DNA of 64,000 bases from assembly GCA_001687465.1 (NCBI GenBank), contig LVLI01000231.1:124001-188000 (forward strand). The letters are read 5' to 3'. Source of the DNA: Halocafeteria seosinensis. Lineage: Eukaryota > Sar > Bigyra > Bicosoecida. Below, in pieces: positions 44,752 to 57,036 of this stretch. Position 1 is the stretch's first letter. Every line of letters starts with the position of its first letter. The notes under the pieces are model-generated. The model saw only the letters and a program-made list of their open reading frames with translations. It made no database searches and had not been told where the DNA came from. Both the position numbers and the translations under genes were made by a program.

Positions 44752-47700
44752 TCAGCGTGAATATGAGGTACCACCTTCTGTAGATACGGTTCGTGATTCA
44801 TCGCCAAGATCCGTATCTGACCTCGTAGCGCTAGTAGCGCTAGAGTATCCGTAGTCCTCCGAATACGCGTCAGCTTCCCCGCGATGGATAGCTAACGACC
44901 CCGCACTTGATGGTGAATGAAAATACATGTCGGCACCAACAATATTGGAACGCATTCGAGACCATTCTCTGGCAACAGTTTGTGCAGAAGGCCTTGCATA
45001 GGGGCTGTTCATGGGAGACCTGCCGGCAGTTAATCGTGCTTTTAAGCTTTCCACAAAATCTCCGAGTCGATGATGAGGAACGACGACTACACCATCATCT
45101 TGAGGAAGCGTCCACGTAGATTTCCGCGTATACGCATTGTAGTAGTATCTATCGTACGAAGACGGAGCGGAGCGACGCTCTCCAAGCGGCACTTCAACCC
45201 ACACTTGTTCCAACTTCTTGACTGAGTTGAGCGATCTCTCTAATCTCTGGCTCTCGACACTTGCTTCAGAACTACGTCTGTACTCTCCTCCCGGAGAAGC
45301 CCAGGGATGATGATTTGGTTGAATGTACGCCTGTATAGAATTGGAAAATGCTGATGGGTTCGCTATCGTGCTGCCAACGTAATTTGTTGACACGGCAGAC
45401 GAATCATCATTGCTGCCTCTTTCACGTGGAGCTACTGAACCTGCTTCATTTCTGGCTGATGGTTTTGATGTCTGTTCCTTCTGTTCACTGGTTTTTCGGG
45501 GAGGAGTTAAAACAGCGAGCTGTTTCAAAAGGGTAGCCAGCTCCTTTATGGCGTCTTGAGCAGTACTGATTTTCTTATCCCGGGAAGAGTGAGGCACCGA
45601 CAAATTTCGGGTACCGCCAGTGTACTGTTTCTTTCCCTTTTTAATGGAAGAATTAAGGGTCGTTTGCTTGTGCACTGTATCCTTCTTGGTGGCCGTAGCC
45701 GTAGCCTCCTCAACTTGCCCTTGATGCTTGTACCTTAACCTATTTATGACCGTTCGCAATCGCCGGAGCAATCGTCGCCTCTTCTGGATAGCATCATCAC
45801 TTAGATTTGATTCATACTGATTGTCTTGTTCCGCCGCTCCTAGTAACGCTGTAGACCGTTCAATTATTCCCTGAATAGACGTAATATCGCCCAGGACTCC
45901 GCCCTCATCGTCCTCTTTTTTCCTTCCTGTCGGAGCATCCGCTTTCTTGTCTCTAGTGCCCAATGCCTTTTTCGTATCCTTCGTTTTTGATCCCTCTTTG
46001 CTACCCATTTTTCTTGATGCCTCTTGGAAGGTGACAGGAGGGCGCGTAGGAGTAGCAGGAGGAGGTGGCGACCGTTCAGGTGGTGGTGGATGCGTGGATT
46101 CACTTCCGAATTTATGATCCCTTTTGGCTGATGCATTTTGCTCATAAGACTCGTTATTTTGACCTACTCCTGCATTACCGTTGTGAGGTGGGCTGTATGA
46201 GGCGACAATGTGTTCCTCGAAATCCAGAGCATCATTTGGGTCCCACCAGGAGTCAAATCGTGTATCTCTGCCTCCGTCTCTTCGTCCATGTTGCAGCGCC
46301 CATTCAGGAACAATCCGACGACTCCGAGCAGGGGGTTCCTCCTCGAAACGTGTATCTGGCTCTTGGGTGCTGGTTTCGATGTCAGGTGCATCTTGTACTC
46401 TGAAAACCAAATCATAATATTTCGTAAACACTGTTTTCTGAGTTGGGGTCACTTTCCAGTCTTGTCCTTGATCCTTAGCCAACTTTTCCGCGAAGGCATA
46501 CGGCAACTCAGTAGCCACGTCCGTGTTCTCGTGATCCCCTTCGCCAGATGAAACTACGGCATTCGTACCTGTAGCGATGCCATTGCCGCTGCTAGACTGT
46601 TTTTCCTCTACGTGGATATGTACCGATTCCAGCTCCTGAGCTATATTTTCACCCGGCTTATAGTGGCGTTGAGGAGGATACAGGGGATCCACGGTAAGCG
46701 ATATTGCTTGCTGCATCATTCCTTCCACCAGCGCCTCATGAGTCTCAGTCGGCGTATCAAGGCAGGGGTTTTCAGAAATGTCTAAGAGCCAAGGTCGAAG
46801 GTCTTCATCGACTGCAAAATCAGCGCTAAGAATTTCGAAACAGCGCCTTCCCTTAATTCCTTGTCGAAGATGCGCCATGCAACCTCTCACAGTATCCGCC
46901 AATATCTTTCGGACGCGAGGAAGTAGAACGCGTTCCAGTGACTCCGGTGAAAACTCAGTATCTTGTTCCAGATGTTTCCTCAGGTCCTCCAGGTACAAAA
47001 CATTGCCCAAATACTCTACTCCGAAGCTATTGCTTTCTTGTTGTAGTCCGGTGCTGGTAAAGTGAACCCTCCGTACAAATCTATTGTAGCCCGTCTCACC
47101 GTCGGAAAGATGTTCTCCAGTCATTTCATAATCTTCACTGGATATTAGGAAATGTGGCTGTCGATGGACGAAAACATCAAAGCTATCGGTAATGAGCATC
47201 CAAGTTCTCATCGATATCTTTCGATTATTTACTAGGAGTGGCCTTTCAATACATTTCTGAACGATCCAGTCACTTTCTACAGCCTGAAGAAACCTCTTAA
47301 GCTCCCCGATATCTCCAAATATCCGTAACCCTCCTCCATCCATACCGTATACCGGCTTCACGATCCATAAATTCGAAAGGCAATGTTTCCCTGGAAGCCT
47401 GAGCGTGCTACATTGCCCAGCGCTAAGCTCATGAAAACGTTTGGAAAATTCTGACCATACTCTTGCTTGATCCGTGGACAATTTCGACAGTGACCCAGGG
47501 AAGTAGAAAGTTGCGGGGCAGACGTCGAACACATGTTTGGAGCGTGATCCTTCCCGCTGTGTCATCTTCATACCGTTGTTTATGGTTTGAATGAGAAGTG
47601 ATTTAGAACAGAGGTGCTTATTGTTGGGAAAGTGATTTATAGTTTGGTACCTCCGGATAGCCTTGCTGTAATGGTGCTCCTCAGTTAACAAGCTGCGTAC

Positions 47701-48276
47701 CCATAGTTATACAGGTCCACGTGAATTCGCTTCATTGGAAGCACCTAGAAACCCGCCAATAGAACTTACTCATATAGAGACTTCAGTCCGTATCCGAGAT
47801 TCACATGTAACGTATCGCTCCAGAGCAGGTTGAATCGATTGAAGTGGATGACATCGTCTATGATATGTCGCTTGATGAAACGCTCGCGATTACTTCGAGA
47901 TTGGTCTCCGAGGCCAATTTCCAATAGTGGTTCCGCTTTCTCTGTTAACTGAACCCCATAGTGCACATGCAATTTACATGCACATCAAAATAACGCTGAC
48001 ACATTTTGGAGTCTGAGTTCTGACTTGACTCACCTTCCACCAGTGCCGTTTCTCCACAAGTTCCTGCATGACCAAATCCAGGCTATGGTCGGCATTCAGG
48101 GGGACCATCGCATACTGTTTTTCTGTATCATTGTTTGCCCGTTTCTTTCTTGGCGACTGTATCTGTGCAGCGGACACCGATATATCTTGGTCCTTTTGGA
48201 GCTGGCGGCTGGTTTGAGTGGTGCTTGCAGCATTCTGTGCAAGGCATTTGGAGGAAAACGCGGTAGATGTCGACAT
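44752..48276 (-). CDS. Tubulin tyrosine ligase-like protein with C-terminal WW-like domain
   Basis: Three exons: 48034-48276, 47770-47948 and 44752-47665, 1111 residues. TTLL enzymes ligate amino acids (Glu, Gly or Tyr) to tubulin tails, mostly in cilia. The N-terminal region has the family pattern: KRHWWK, FNLLWSD, YQTINHFPNNKHLCSK, FYFPGSL. The ATP-grasp landmarks are WIVKPVYGMDGGGLRIF, WIVQKCIERPLLVNNRKISMRTWML and DFAVDEDLRPWLLDISENPC. At the last site the usual LLEVN reads LLDIS, altering the metal-binding Glu and Asn, so activity is uncertain. A ~500-residue disordered linker follows. Near 955-995 lies a WW-like domain (VWVEVP, then RYYYNAYTRKSTWTLP), with two aromatics spaced as in WW folds. 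The ligase domain call is firm; the WW domain is probable. Confidence 0.88.
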
Positions 48277-48585
48277 CTTCTCTGTTCACTCCCTCTCCTC
48301 CCAGTAGCAACGTATGGGGAAAAACTTTTTGAGTTGGGGTACTCAATACTCCCAGGAATCGCTTATAACCTCGTCTCGCTGCTTAACCGTAAGTAGCCGA
48401 CAAACAAAAGTGGGACCTTGGTAGGCCCTGAACTTAGAGCTTTCCGATGCGATACACGGAAGATGGAGAATCATTGTGTATTACCGCTAATTGTTGGATA
48501 AACGAGCATAACGCTGAGGTCTCAGTCGTTGTTGCTCTGGTGCAATAGAGCACGCAATACAGTTCGAGGAAGTGCTGGGCACGGT
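48277..48585. other. Divergent intergenic region
   Basis: 309 bp between the TTL-like and TCAIM-like genes. The frame of the latter is open upstream to 48529 but has no ATG there. Nothing else is recognised. Confidence 0.5.
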
Positions 48586-49239
48586 ATGCAGTTCCGACAG
48601 ATAGCAAATGCATGTTTTACAATGCAGAGGTACTCTGCTAAGGTTATGAGCTGGGGTGGGAAGCTAGGTCTTTCCAGCGCGATTAGACCCGGTGGCAGTC
48701 TGATGGAGCGACGCTTCGCAATGGGAATTTCGACAGCAGGTGGTGGACGAACCATTAGGGATCTTCACACATCAGTACCCATGTCCATGGGAAAGAAATT
48801 AAACAAGAAGGACGACTCTTCCGGGTACAAGAAAAATCCTTCACCAAAGGCTCCCTACTTGAAAGATGTGCTAAGGCAGTTTCAGATGAAAGTGCATCCA
48901 GACTTCTTTGGGAAATTCCCGGAACTACAGGACAAAAACAATGAGAACCTCCAAGTATTAATGGGGGTTCTTAGCAGTGTTAAGAGTGGAGAAAAAAGCG
49001 AGCTAGTTGAACCTCAGAAGCATGATTTAGAATTTTTTTTAAGAACAGATAAAGAAGATCACTTTAAACGAGTACCACTAAAGCTTGACCTGAAAGGGGG
49101 CAACAGCAAGCATGTTCTAGGGCGACAACTGAGTACGCTGTTCAAGCACGCTGGTCTGCCGACAGAGTTTCACTGGGGAGAAGAGTATTGGAATATAAAA
49201 CTGATACAAGAACAGAAACCAAGCGATGACGAGCAATGA
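48586..49239 (+). CDS. Mitochondrial DUF4460/TCAIM-like protein
   Basis: Single exon, 217 residues from the ATG at 48586. The first ~65 residues are rich in Arg, Ser and Gly with no acid until residue ~75, as in a mitochondrial presequence. The core has the DUF4460 pattern of the TCAIM family: LKDVLRQFQMKVHPDFFGKFPELQDKNNENLQVLMGVL, then LEFFLR and VPLKLDL. The HPDFFG element resembles the HPD of J-domains, to which this family has been compared. Animal TCAIM is longer and has additional C-terminal domains that are absent here. Function is unknown. Confidence 0.75.
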   Translation: MQFRQIANACFTMQRYSAKVMSWGGKLGLSSAIRPGGSLMERRFAMGISTAGGGRTIRDLHTSVPMSMGKKLNKKDDSSGYKKNPSPKAPYLKDVLRQFQMKVHPDFFGKFPELQDKNNENLQVLMGVLSSVKSGEKSELVEPQKHDLEFFLRTDKEDHFKRVPLKLDLKGGNSKHVLGRQLSTLFKHAGLPTEFHWGEEYWNIKLIQEQKPSDDEQ

Positions 49240-49478
49240 GCGCTTACGGTGGACAGAAGACGAGACGGGACAAGTCCAGCAGCTAGCGGTACAACCACGT
49301 TAGTGAAATTAGACGGAGGTTAATGGTATGAGTGGAATCCACGTATGTCGTATGTTGACTAAATGTTCGAGAGTCCGACGTATTCCAGCGCGATGCATTC
49401 TCTACCGTATCCGGCTAGTAAAGACGAGTCCCATTCAATATACGAGAATCCTGTTTTGCCTAGCAAGCGAACTGAGCT

Positions 49479-50716
49479 CTATGCCCCGATAAGATTTTTT
49501 CGACACACTTTGATTGCCCGTATCAAGTGACTTTCATCTGAAAATGTCTCTTGAACATAAGAGATGGCTTCTGGGATGCCATTATCAAGGCATTGCTGGC
49601 GAGCAGGAGGATAGGAGCACATGGTAGCCAAAAGTTGCACAGTACTCATAACAACGGTGGTAATATGGGGGGCCTTAGGGTTTTTGCATGCCTCCCTGAG
49701 AATTGAAGCGAATATATCCATCCCACTCTCAATTATTTGTAGTTTTCCGTCTTTTTCGGTGGACAACAATCCAAGTGCTCCACATATGCTCCCTTGAGCC
49801 GACAGTGACACCCTACCATTTTTCAGTGTTTCCAAAAGGACCGGCACGGCATCTTTGTCGATTACCTCAACCTTATTATCAAACTGCTCCCCTAGTACTC
49901 TGATAAGTTTTATGGTTTGAACGAGAACTTCCTCCTCCTGTACTGAATGGTTCTTTAATACCTCTACCGCAGTTTCTACTACTCCGGCGGCGAACGCTTG
50001 TGCGCAAGCCCCTTGCTTGTTTTGTTTGCAGCATGAGTGAATAATGTGCAGAGCAAGACGTTTCGTCATGCAATCTTGCTCTACTTTTGCACGCTCTGCG
50101 AAGTGTTGAATAAACTCTCTCTCGGTCAGCGTATCTGCCCCGTCCTGAACTGTCGCGAGCTCTGACATTGCCAGCATTGAGAACTGCCTAACCGATGTCT
50201 CTTCATCACAGTTTAGAGTTCTCAAGGAGTCTAATGTGTCTGTTGAAGCACATAGAGCTGTGCGACCTACTGCCTGCTTGGATATTAGCATAAAACACTC
50301 AGCTGCTTGCCGCCTATTTCGAACTGTTACGTTGCTACTATTGTCTTGAATAAGCTGCGCTAAATGTGTGTGCAAGCCGGCTTTGGTGGCAGTGAAAACG
50401 TTCTTAGCCTGAGGTAGTAAGCGAATTGAATATAATAATACCTGCAACAAGAAGAAGTGAAATCATCCAATCCAACCAATGACTCTCCGTAGGAGCGCGC
50501 GCGTACCTGAGTTATCACTGTTGGGTCGTATTCTCCTTCTTGTGTGGGATCCAGTCTTTTGACCAGACAAGGAAATGTCAGACTCTCGAAGGCCAGAGTA
50601 ACGTTTTTTGGGTCTCGAACTGGCGGATCACCTTGTATGGCATGAGAACCAAAGACATGCTCTGGTGGCAGCAGTATGGATTGCTCCGTTTGCGTGCTCT
50701 GTGAGACGCTTGACAT
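49479..50716 (-). CDS. Armadillo-repeat protein, probable radial spoke head 14 (RSPH14/RTDR1) type
   Basis: Two exons: 50507-50716 and 49479-50441 (65-nt intron), 390 residues from the ATG at 50716. The chain is a series of ~42-residue armadillo/HEAT helices from about residue 50 to the end: RNRRQAAECFMLISKQAVGRTAL, SVRQFSMLAMSELA, KRLALHIIHSCC, VLVQTIKLIRVLGEQ, LSAQGSICGALGLLSTEKDGKLQIIESG, TTVVMSTVQLLATM. The overall length, the helix pattern and a VGR.AL element are like RSPH14, an armadillo subunit linked to radial spokes in motile cilia. Short repeat proteins are easily confused, so this is a moderate assignment; another ARM scaffold is possible. Confidence 0.6.
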
Positions 50717-51105
50717 TATCCTTGAGGGCGGTAGATTTCCACTCACATACACCAAATATTATTTACAATGGGCTAACCACATACAATACTGAACCAAATC
50801 ATACACTTTTGGAAACAGCGTAATGACTGGCCGTCATTACAACGGAAGACTTCCCACGTTGAAGTACGGCGATGGTTGAACTTGGTCAACGCGGGCTGCA
50901 TTATGCCTGCATACAATACGGCATAGCCTCCCTATTTTACCACCATCTGGAGGTTTGTTCATTGTCTCCGTGTGTGTATGTGCACCAAGCAGCGGACACC
51001 GCAAGAAACAAAAGACGACACTGTTTCCTTACTTTTTGTTGTGAGGAACAAACTTGAAGCAGCAAAGATATCCATTTTTTGTCGGCGACGCTTTCTTCCT
51101 CTTGC
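50717..51105. other. Divergent intergenic region
   Basis: 389 bp between the RSPH14-like gene and the GOST gene. Short frames only; no TATA box or RNA gene could be called. Confidence 0.5.
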
Positions 51106-53045
51106 ATGATGACGCTTCGGCCTACGAGTTGCACGTTTGCCGCTGTGGCGCTGGCAGGCATAGTAGTCTCGTGCTGCCTTCGCGAAGTGAGCGCAAAAAT
51201 CGTGAAGGGTGAGCAGCAGATATGATCCAGTACAACTCTCTGTTTCGTTTATGATGCTGTTTATTGTTCATACATACTCAGGATCCGCCTCCGGAGAAAC
51301 CTTCCTATATTTGACAGACTTCTGTTTTGCTGATGGGGGAAAGGGTATGTGCAGGGTACAGCTTACTGAAGTGGTTTTGCAGCCGTTGCACCCCTGTTAT
51401 TTCTCTGTGCAGATAATAAGGATCCAGTAGGATCGGTGCACATTGAGGTGGACACACCTCAACCGAATTTATTTGTATACATGTTTAATGATTCTAAGGA
51501 CAGGTATGGAATAGGCCACTTTCGATATTTCCCCCCACCAGGTGGAGACTCTCTGATTTCTGACGCAGCTTCCCGGCCGCAAAGGATAAAGGATGTAACC
51601 AGGCCACAAGCCCTCAAGGAGACGATGGGCAACCTTACTACGCTGATGCAACGAATATAGGGAAGAAGTCACCTTATTCGAGAGATTTTTTTGGCGTCGA
51701 CGGCCCAAGATTCTGGTACTTCCTCTCAGCTGTCAAGCACTGCAATGAGAACGTGAAGATTGATTCAATGAAAATCCATTTGAAGAACGGTAAATCGGAA
51801 TTAAGCTACGACGAATTTGGTATGTCAAACTACTTATGATTCCTTTCAAGCATTCTAACCAGTGCTGACGCCCCTGTGGTGCAGGTATTCCGGGAGCTAT
51901 GGCGTTCTTCGGCGTTGTGTGGATACTTGGACTCATCGTTTACATCTGGAAACATATGCAAACGTCAACGACAGATCGATTGTTCGTTCGAGGATTTATC
52001 GGTTGTTTTTCGGTGCGGACAGTGGGACTCATTTTTCTCTCTGCTTACTGGTTGGATTACAAGGCCACCGGACTACAGGTTGGCGTGGTGGAGGACATTG
52101 GACGGCGTAAGTGTATCGCCAACTTTTCTTGTATCGGGCATTTGAAAGCAAATGCGTTGATACCTACTTGCAGTCTTCTACATTTTCTCTCATATTATGA
52201 TGTGGACGACCGCGTTGACGATGTCTGAGGGTATTTTCTCCCGGGTCAAAGACATGACGTTCCGAGACTATGATGCGAGTGCTCTGGCGTTATTACTTGG
52301 TTGCGTCATCGTACTGCTGTATCTATCACTAGCTGTATGGTTTGAGTTTGGACACGCTCCATACTCTACTCGCTATGTTTACGATACTGGTATGTTGTGT
52401 CTCTGGCTGGGCATATATGAATAATAAATATCACTGACGATGCAAAGGCGATTTGTTGCAGGCATTGGCATCGCAATATCCGTGATTGTTGCCTTGTTAG
52501 GAGCAGTGTTTTTGTACCGATTACGAAAGCTCTTTGTGAGCAAGACGTTTAACCAGAAACGGAAGGATTACTTAAAGCTGCTGGCAGTACTTATGCCGTA
52601 AGTGGAATAACAATGGCGGTAACGGATGCTGGTTCACCTGCACGTTTGCAAATTCTGCCCAGACCATGCTTTTTGATCCCTATAGCGGACATGATTGTAG
52701 GAGGGACTTCTCCCGCTTGGAGGAGGAAAAACACTGTTGCCGTGTTTGATCTACTGTTTGTTACCATAACGGGGACGCTCATTGTATTCATTACGTGGCC
52801 AAGCCACGAAATATTCGAAGAGGTAGGTTTCCACCGTACCTGGGAATAATACGTAGAGCTTTAAAGCACGATTTTTTGTATTTGTACAGGACAACGACAA
52901 CGGAGTGGAAGACAACGACCAATGGCAGGAAGCCACTCAAAGGCTGGTGGAGAATGATGAAATTGATCACGATAATCTCGACGAAGAGGAGGACGGTGAT
53001 GCCGTCTTCAAGGCAAACGAAGCCATCGGAGACGAGCAATTATGA
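51106..53045 (+). CDS. GOST-family seven-helix protein (GPR180/TMEM145/ITR-like)
   Basis: Nine exons: 51106-51208, 51282-51344, 51413-51503, 51569-51819, 51885-52106, 52174-52389, 52462-52597, 52663-52822 and 52890-53045. Every junction keeps phase; 465 residues. This is the most intron-rich gene here. The N-terminus is a signal peptide (RPTSCTFAAVALAGIVVSC). The lumenal domain includes GETFLYLTDFCF, FVYMFNDSKDR, and FWYFLSAVKHC...IHLKNGKSELSYDEFG, a pattern shared with GPR180/TMEM145 ahead of the first membrane helix. Seven hydrophobic segments follow (FFGVVWILGLIVYIW, VGLIFLSAYWL, FYIFSHIMMWTTALTM, LLLGCVIVLLYLSLAVWF, IAISVIVALLGAVFLY, a segment near TSPAWRRKNTVAVF and FVTITGTLIVFITW). The C-terminal tail is acidic. 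GOST proteins are thought to act in Golgi trafficking. Confidence 0.75.
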
Positions 53046-53093
53046 GTCCACAGCGCGTGTGAATTTATATTTCGTGTTACAATGCATGGAGTG

Positions 53094-54276
53094 TCAACCG
53101 GTTTGCCTTCCTTCTGTTTCTCCCGTGATTGGGTCAGCGGGGTCCCGAGAGACCTCTGATCCCTGGCTCGACAGGGAATGAACGGGATGGTCAAACGCAT
53201 AATCATCTCGGGTTACGCACTGCTCATAAGGACCACTACTTTTCTGAGATTTCCTGTTGGAACGAAACCGGCGGAGTGCTCTGACTGGAGTAGTAAAAGC
53301 GTTCTTTGCTCTTTGAGCTACACGCTTGCGGAGTGGGACGTGGTCTAACTGCGGGTTCGGCGTTTGCGATGATGTCTCAGAATTAGCTTCTCCACTGGCG
53401 CTTTCGAGGTTCGTCTCAACCTGATGCAAAGACGCATTGACAACATCCGCGTGATCAACTTCTCCCCTTCCCGATTGTAGTGTAGCAGTATCCTCCTCTG
53501 GCCGTGGCGCAGTTGCCTGCGCCGGTCGCGAACAACTGCACGATTTTTTCGTGTACCAGACGGTCACAGCAGCGTATGTGAGTGCAATGAAACACCATTT
53601 CCTAAGAGCCGATATAGGTTCGCGCCTGTATAAATTCTCGTCCTTATCAAGGCACATCTCCCCACTTGACCACGTTCGATGTCGAGGGCACCGAACAGGA
53701 GTGGGGGCCACTCTGGTTTCATCCAGTCGTCGGATGTCAACCCCATACCCTAACCCTCTCAACATGAGGACTGCCAGTGATAGCGCCAGCATTGTCCTCG
53801 GTACATCCCTCGTAAGAAATTGTAACATCGAGGGAAGCACTTTTTCTTGCAATTGCTCAGTAAAATAATAGATCCTGCTTTTTTCCACGGGAACACAGTT
53901 GTTTCCTCGTTTCTGTGCTACGCATTTGTACTCGAAGCCAGGGGTAAACTCCATCCCAGGCAGGCCTCCTTTCGTTTCATACATAGTGGCTTCACGACGG
54001 CGAGGGCGCTGATGTGGAGGCGTCTGCTCAAACTGCGCACTTCTTTCACTCTGCAACGTCTCTTCATGCTGCGGTCTGCCACTGTCAACTTGATCACTAG
54101 TTTCAACTGCACACACGCCACAGACAGAGTTCAAGACGAATGAACATGTTAATTACTCGATCGAGCTCCTACATACAGTCAGAGAATGCTCCGGACAGCC
54201 TGAGCTGCCACAGTGTGGCTTCTAGAAAGAAAAAAGCCACCGCCGCTACCGCAAGGTATCTCACAGAGACCACCAT
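53094..54276 (-). CDS. Unknown membrane protein with disordered C-terminal tail
   Basis: Two exons: 54177-54276 and 53094-54106 (70-nt intron, split codon), 370 residues. The 33-residue first exon is a signal peptide or signal anchor (VRYLAVAAVAFFFLEATLWQL). A polar stretch is followed by an amphipathic region (RIYYFTEQLQEKVLPSMLQFL) and hydrophobic segments (TMLALSLAVLMLRGLGYGV and ALRKWCFIALTYAAVTVWY). These bracket a short Cys-containing loop (PVRCPRHRTWSSGEMC). The last ~180 residues are disordered with basic clusters. No family is recognised. Its stop is 48 nt from the stop of the GOST gene on the other strand. Confidence 0.72.
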
Positions 54277-54534
54277 TGCTTCCTCTCCTTCTCCACCTGA
54301 ACGAGAAAACAACAGTGGACTCTCTTTCTCTTTCTCTTTAGTATATGTTCCTTGAAATTGTGCCACGAATGCGCTCGGAAAACAACACAAAACGCGACGT
54401 GACGTGTCCGTTCACGGCACGGCGTTCTCTAGCGCGCCGCGCGCGGAAAGATGGAGAGAAGTTGCACTTGATGGCATGGGATGGTACAACCTATTTAGTT
54501 TGAAAGAAGTCACGGTACGAATTCGTTTATTCAA

Positions 54535-55501
54535 TTAAGACATTATCATGCGGCCGATCGCACGCCCACTTCTCACGCACATATTCTGCATGAATTGAAG
54601 CCCTCGTCGGCCACCAGGAATTGAACTGGCAGCATACCACAGGAGCACAGAGACCTGTACGGCAAGTCCTAGAATAGTAAAAATCAAACTATTCATGATA
54701 ATTGATGCATAAAGCGTCAACACTGCAATAGGTGGAAACAAAATTTAGTACACTAAAGAGTGAAAATCCCCCTGTATACTGGCACAGACTTACTTAGGGA
54801 GCCTATATAGCTCGCACTAAACCATGCACGATCAGCGGTAAATAATCCACGCACAGTCCTCCTTGGACCATTCAATACAGCAAACGAGCTCATAAACAGA
54901 ATGCTTCCCAAGGAACAGCTTAGAGCAAACTTCGATGGGACGATAATCAAGACAGGGAGAAACAGAAATATTGCCAAACAAAACAGTACCATGCTTCCAC
55001 TAAACAAGAGAAGGAATAGCTGAAAGCGCTGAGTCCTGCGAGACATACGACAAAGTTACAATTTCCTGTGACAAATAAAACGGCGAATATCATGCAGTGG
55101 TGGGCCACTCACCTGGACAAGCCACAGTTGTCTCCTTCTTCTTGGGACTGGCCCACGTTGGACCACATGCGCTGCAATAACGTATCCGACTCTCCACCTT
55201 CTTGAGTGTTTGCCTCGGCATCGACAGGACCTGCAGCTGTGTCCCCATTCGTGTTATGTCCTCCATTTTCAATATCAGTCTCTCCTCGTGTCCATTGGTC
55301 GAAAAACGAGCTAACTCTACTACTCGTTTGCTTCCAGGCATTCTGCGCCTTCTCTAGAGGAGTTGATTCGCTTTCAAACGTGTTTGCCATTGCCGTCGTC
55401 GCTCCTTCTCCACTTCGTTGCGTTTGCCTCTGCTCGAACCACTTGCCAAAACTTGTGTTGGCACCATTCGCCCTTCCACCTCCCGCTGTTCCATTGCTCA
55501 T
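54535..55501 (-). CDS. SFT2: SFT2-family vesicle transport protein
   Basis: Three exons: 55113-55501, 54794-55035 and 54535-54722, 272 residues. SFT2 proteins are small Golgi tetraspanning proteins involved in retrograde transport. Exon 1 gives a soluble, polar N-terminus (GKWFEQRQTQRSGEG, TPLEKAQNAWKQTSSRVSSFFDQW). Exons 2-3 give the Got1/SFT2-like membrane domain: LFSGSMVLFCLAIFLFLPVLII, VPSKFALSCSLGSILFMSSFAVLNGPRRTV, a third helix, then TILGLAVQVSVLLWYAASSIPGGRRG. The KFALxxSLGxxLxxxS, GPxRxxR and WYxxSxIPxGR features are family-typical. The start at 55501 has A at -3; an in-frame ATG at 55636 would add 45 residues. Length without the extension is above the ~160-215 usual for the family. 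Confidence 0.85.
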
Positions 55502-55966
55502 AATGCCACTGTGAGCACCTCCGAATGCGTTGTACCGCAAAATTGTTGCTGCTTCCCGTTTTCTTCCTCCGAAACCAGAGAGCAAATTTTTGCGATTCTT
55601 TGACGAAAATCGACGACTACCGAACCTATCGACCATGGGACTGCGTGTGCATGTATGTAATAACACGTCCCGGACCGGGCACACTTCTAGTTCAACTCGG
55701 GGTCGTCTCGTCTTCCCCGGCGTATACGTACACACCAAGTGGACAAGACTACTAGTAGTACACACGTCGTGCAGTTGGATGGGGTGTTGTCATAAAGCGT
55801 GGATTGCGTTTTGCTGGAAGCAAAACGAAAATAAAGACAATATCCCTCGAAACGACGGTCAAGGGGCGCAGGAAGAGACAGTGTTAAGAGAGCTCGAAAC
55901 CGTGCCTTCAAGAGCCATCATGCACATTATCGAGCTAGAACGTGAATAAGGACTCTGAGCGACGTG
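55502..55966. other. Divergent intergenic region
   Basis: 465 bp between the SFT2 gene and an unknown plus-strand gene. Part of it may be coding if the longer SFT2 start (55636) is used. A plus-strand frame at 55530-55949 is a shadow. Confidence 0.5.
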
Positions 55967-57036
55967 ATGCAACAGCAGCAGCGCCCGCATCACCCTCACC
56001 ACGACCCATGTGCAGGGACGACGGCAAACCGCCTCTTTGGATACTCATCCTTCCGGGAGGAGAGCGTCGTGGATCCTACAGAGACTGTTCTTACTGTTGG
56101 AGGGAATTCTTCTAGTCCAAAGAAACATGGAGGATGGATAACAACGTACTTGAACGCCGGCCAGGAAGAAGGTGTCCAGTCAGCGACAACGACCAGCTCG
56201 TTGCTGGCACCACCTCAGGAGATGGCTGCCAAAGGCTCACCAAACAGAAGACAAAATAACGAACTCTCAGGAGGGACTACTAACATGAGACGTCCTGGAA
56301 ACCCGCATGCCTCTGAACTTGAGGGTTTCAGCCGTAAGTCTACATTTTGGCAGCTAGAAGTATCTTCCATGTCTTTAATGCTTCCGGGTATTCTGCAGGT
56401 ATTAATATCGGGAGTGTTTATTCTGGTGCTCGCACTTCTGGAAAACGAGATAGAGAAACGGGATCTGTGCAAACAAGTTCTACCAAGGAGAGGAGGACAA
56501 ATCGACAATCCCCCGACGGCACCCCTCACAGTTACTCGGTGAACGCCCTTTACGAACCATCAGTAAAAATGTTCAAATGGAGAAGCTCATCTGTACCTAA
56601 AAACTGGACCGCTTCGACTCAGTCTCCTCCACTTCTTTCTCTACGTAACCCAGGAAGCAATCCCTCGGAGCTGAGTCTGGGTCTGACCAAGCCAGCTGGC
56701 GTGAGACCTGCGTTTCCCGTTGATAATCCTCGCCAATCTTACGATTCATTTTCAGAATCTCCACGCAGAAAACGTGATACCCCCGTTGGGAAAGACCCTG
56801 CTGCACAAGTGATGTCCCCCGTATCCGATAGCTCTGTAATCGGCCATGGACCTCGTGGAGATAACACGGATTCTGGAAACACCGCCGCGGACCACCCTTC
56901 TCCTCGCCGCTCAGTAAAGCGAAGGCGCGATTCCGATCGTTGTCTACGTCATCAACTTTCTCGAGTGAGTGTATCGGAGGGAGAAACATTTCCAGAAACC
57001 GAAGAAAAGAGCGGTTACCATTCTCCATTGACGTAG
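55967..57036 (+). CDS. Unknown disordered protein
   Basis: Two exons: 55967-56333 and 56399-57036 (65-nt intron, split codon), 334 residues. The N-terminus is Gln/His-rich (MQQQQRPHHPHHD), and the rest is disordered, rich in S, P, R and T with many potential SP/TP phosphorylation sites and a basic cluster (RRSVKRRRDSDR). No membrane helix, coiled coil or known domain is visible. Convergent with importin alpha (275 nt between the stops). The function is unknown. Confidence 0.65.
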
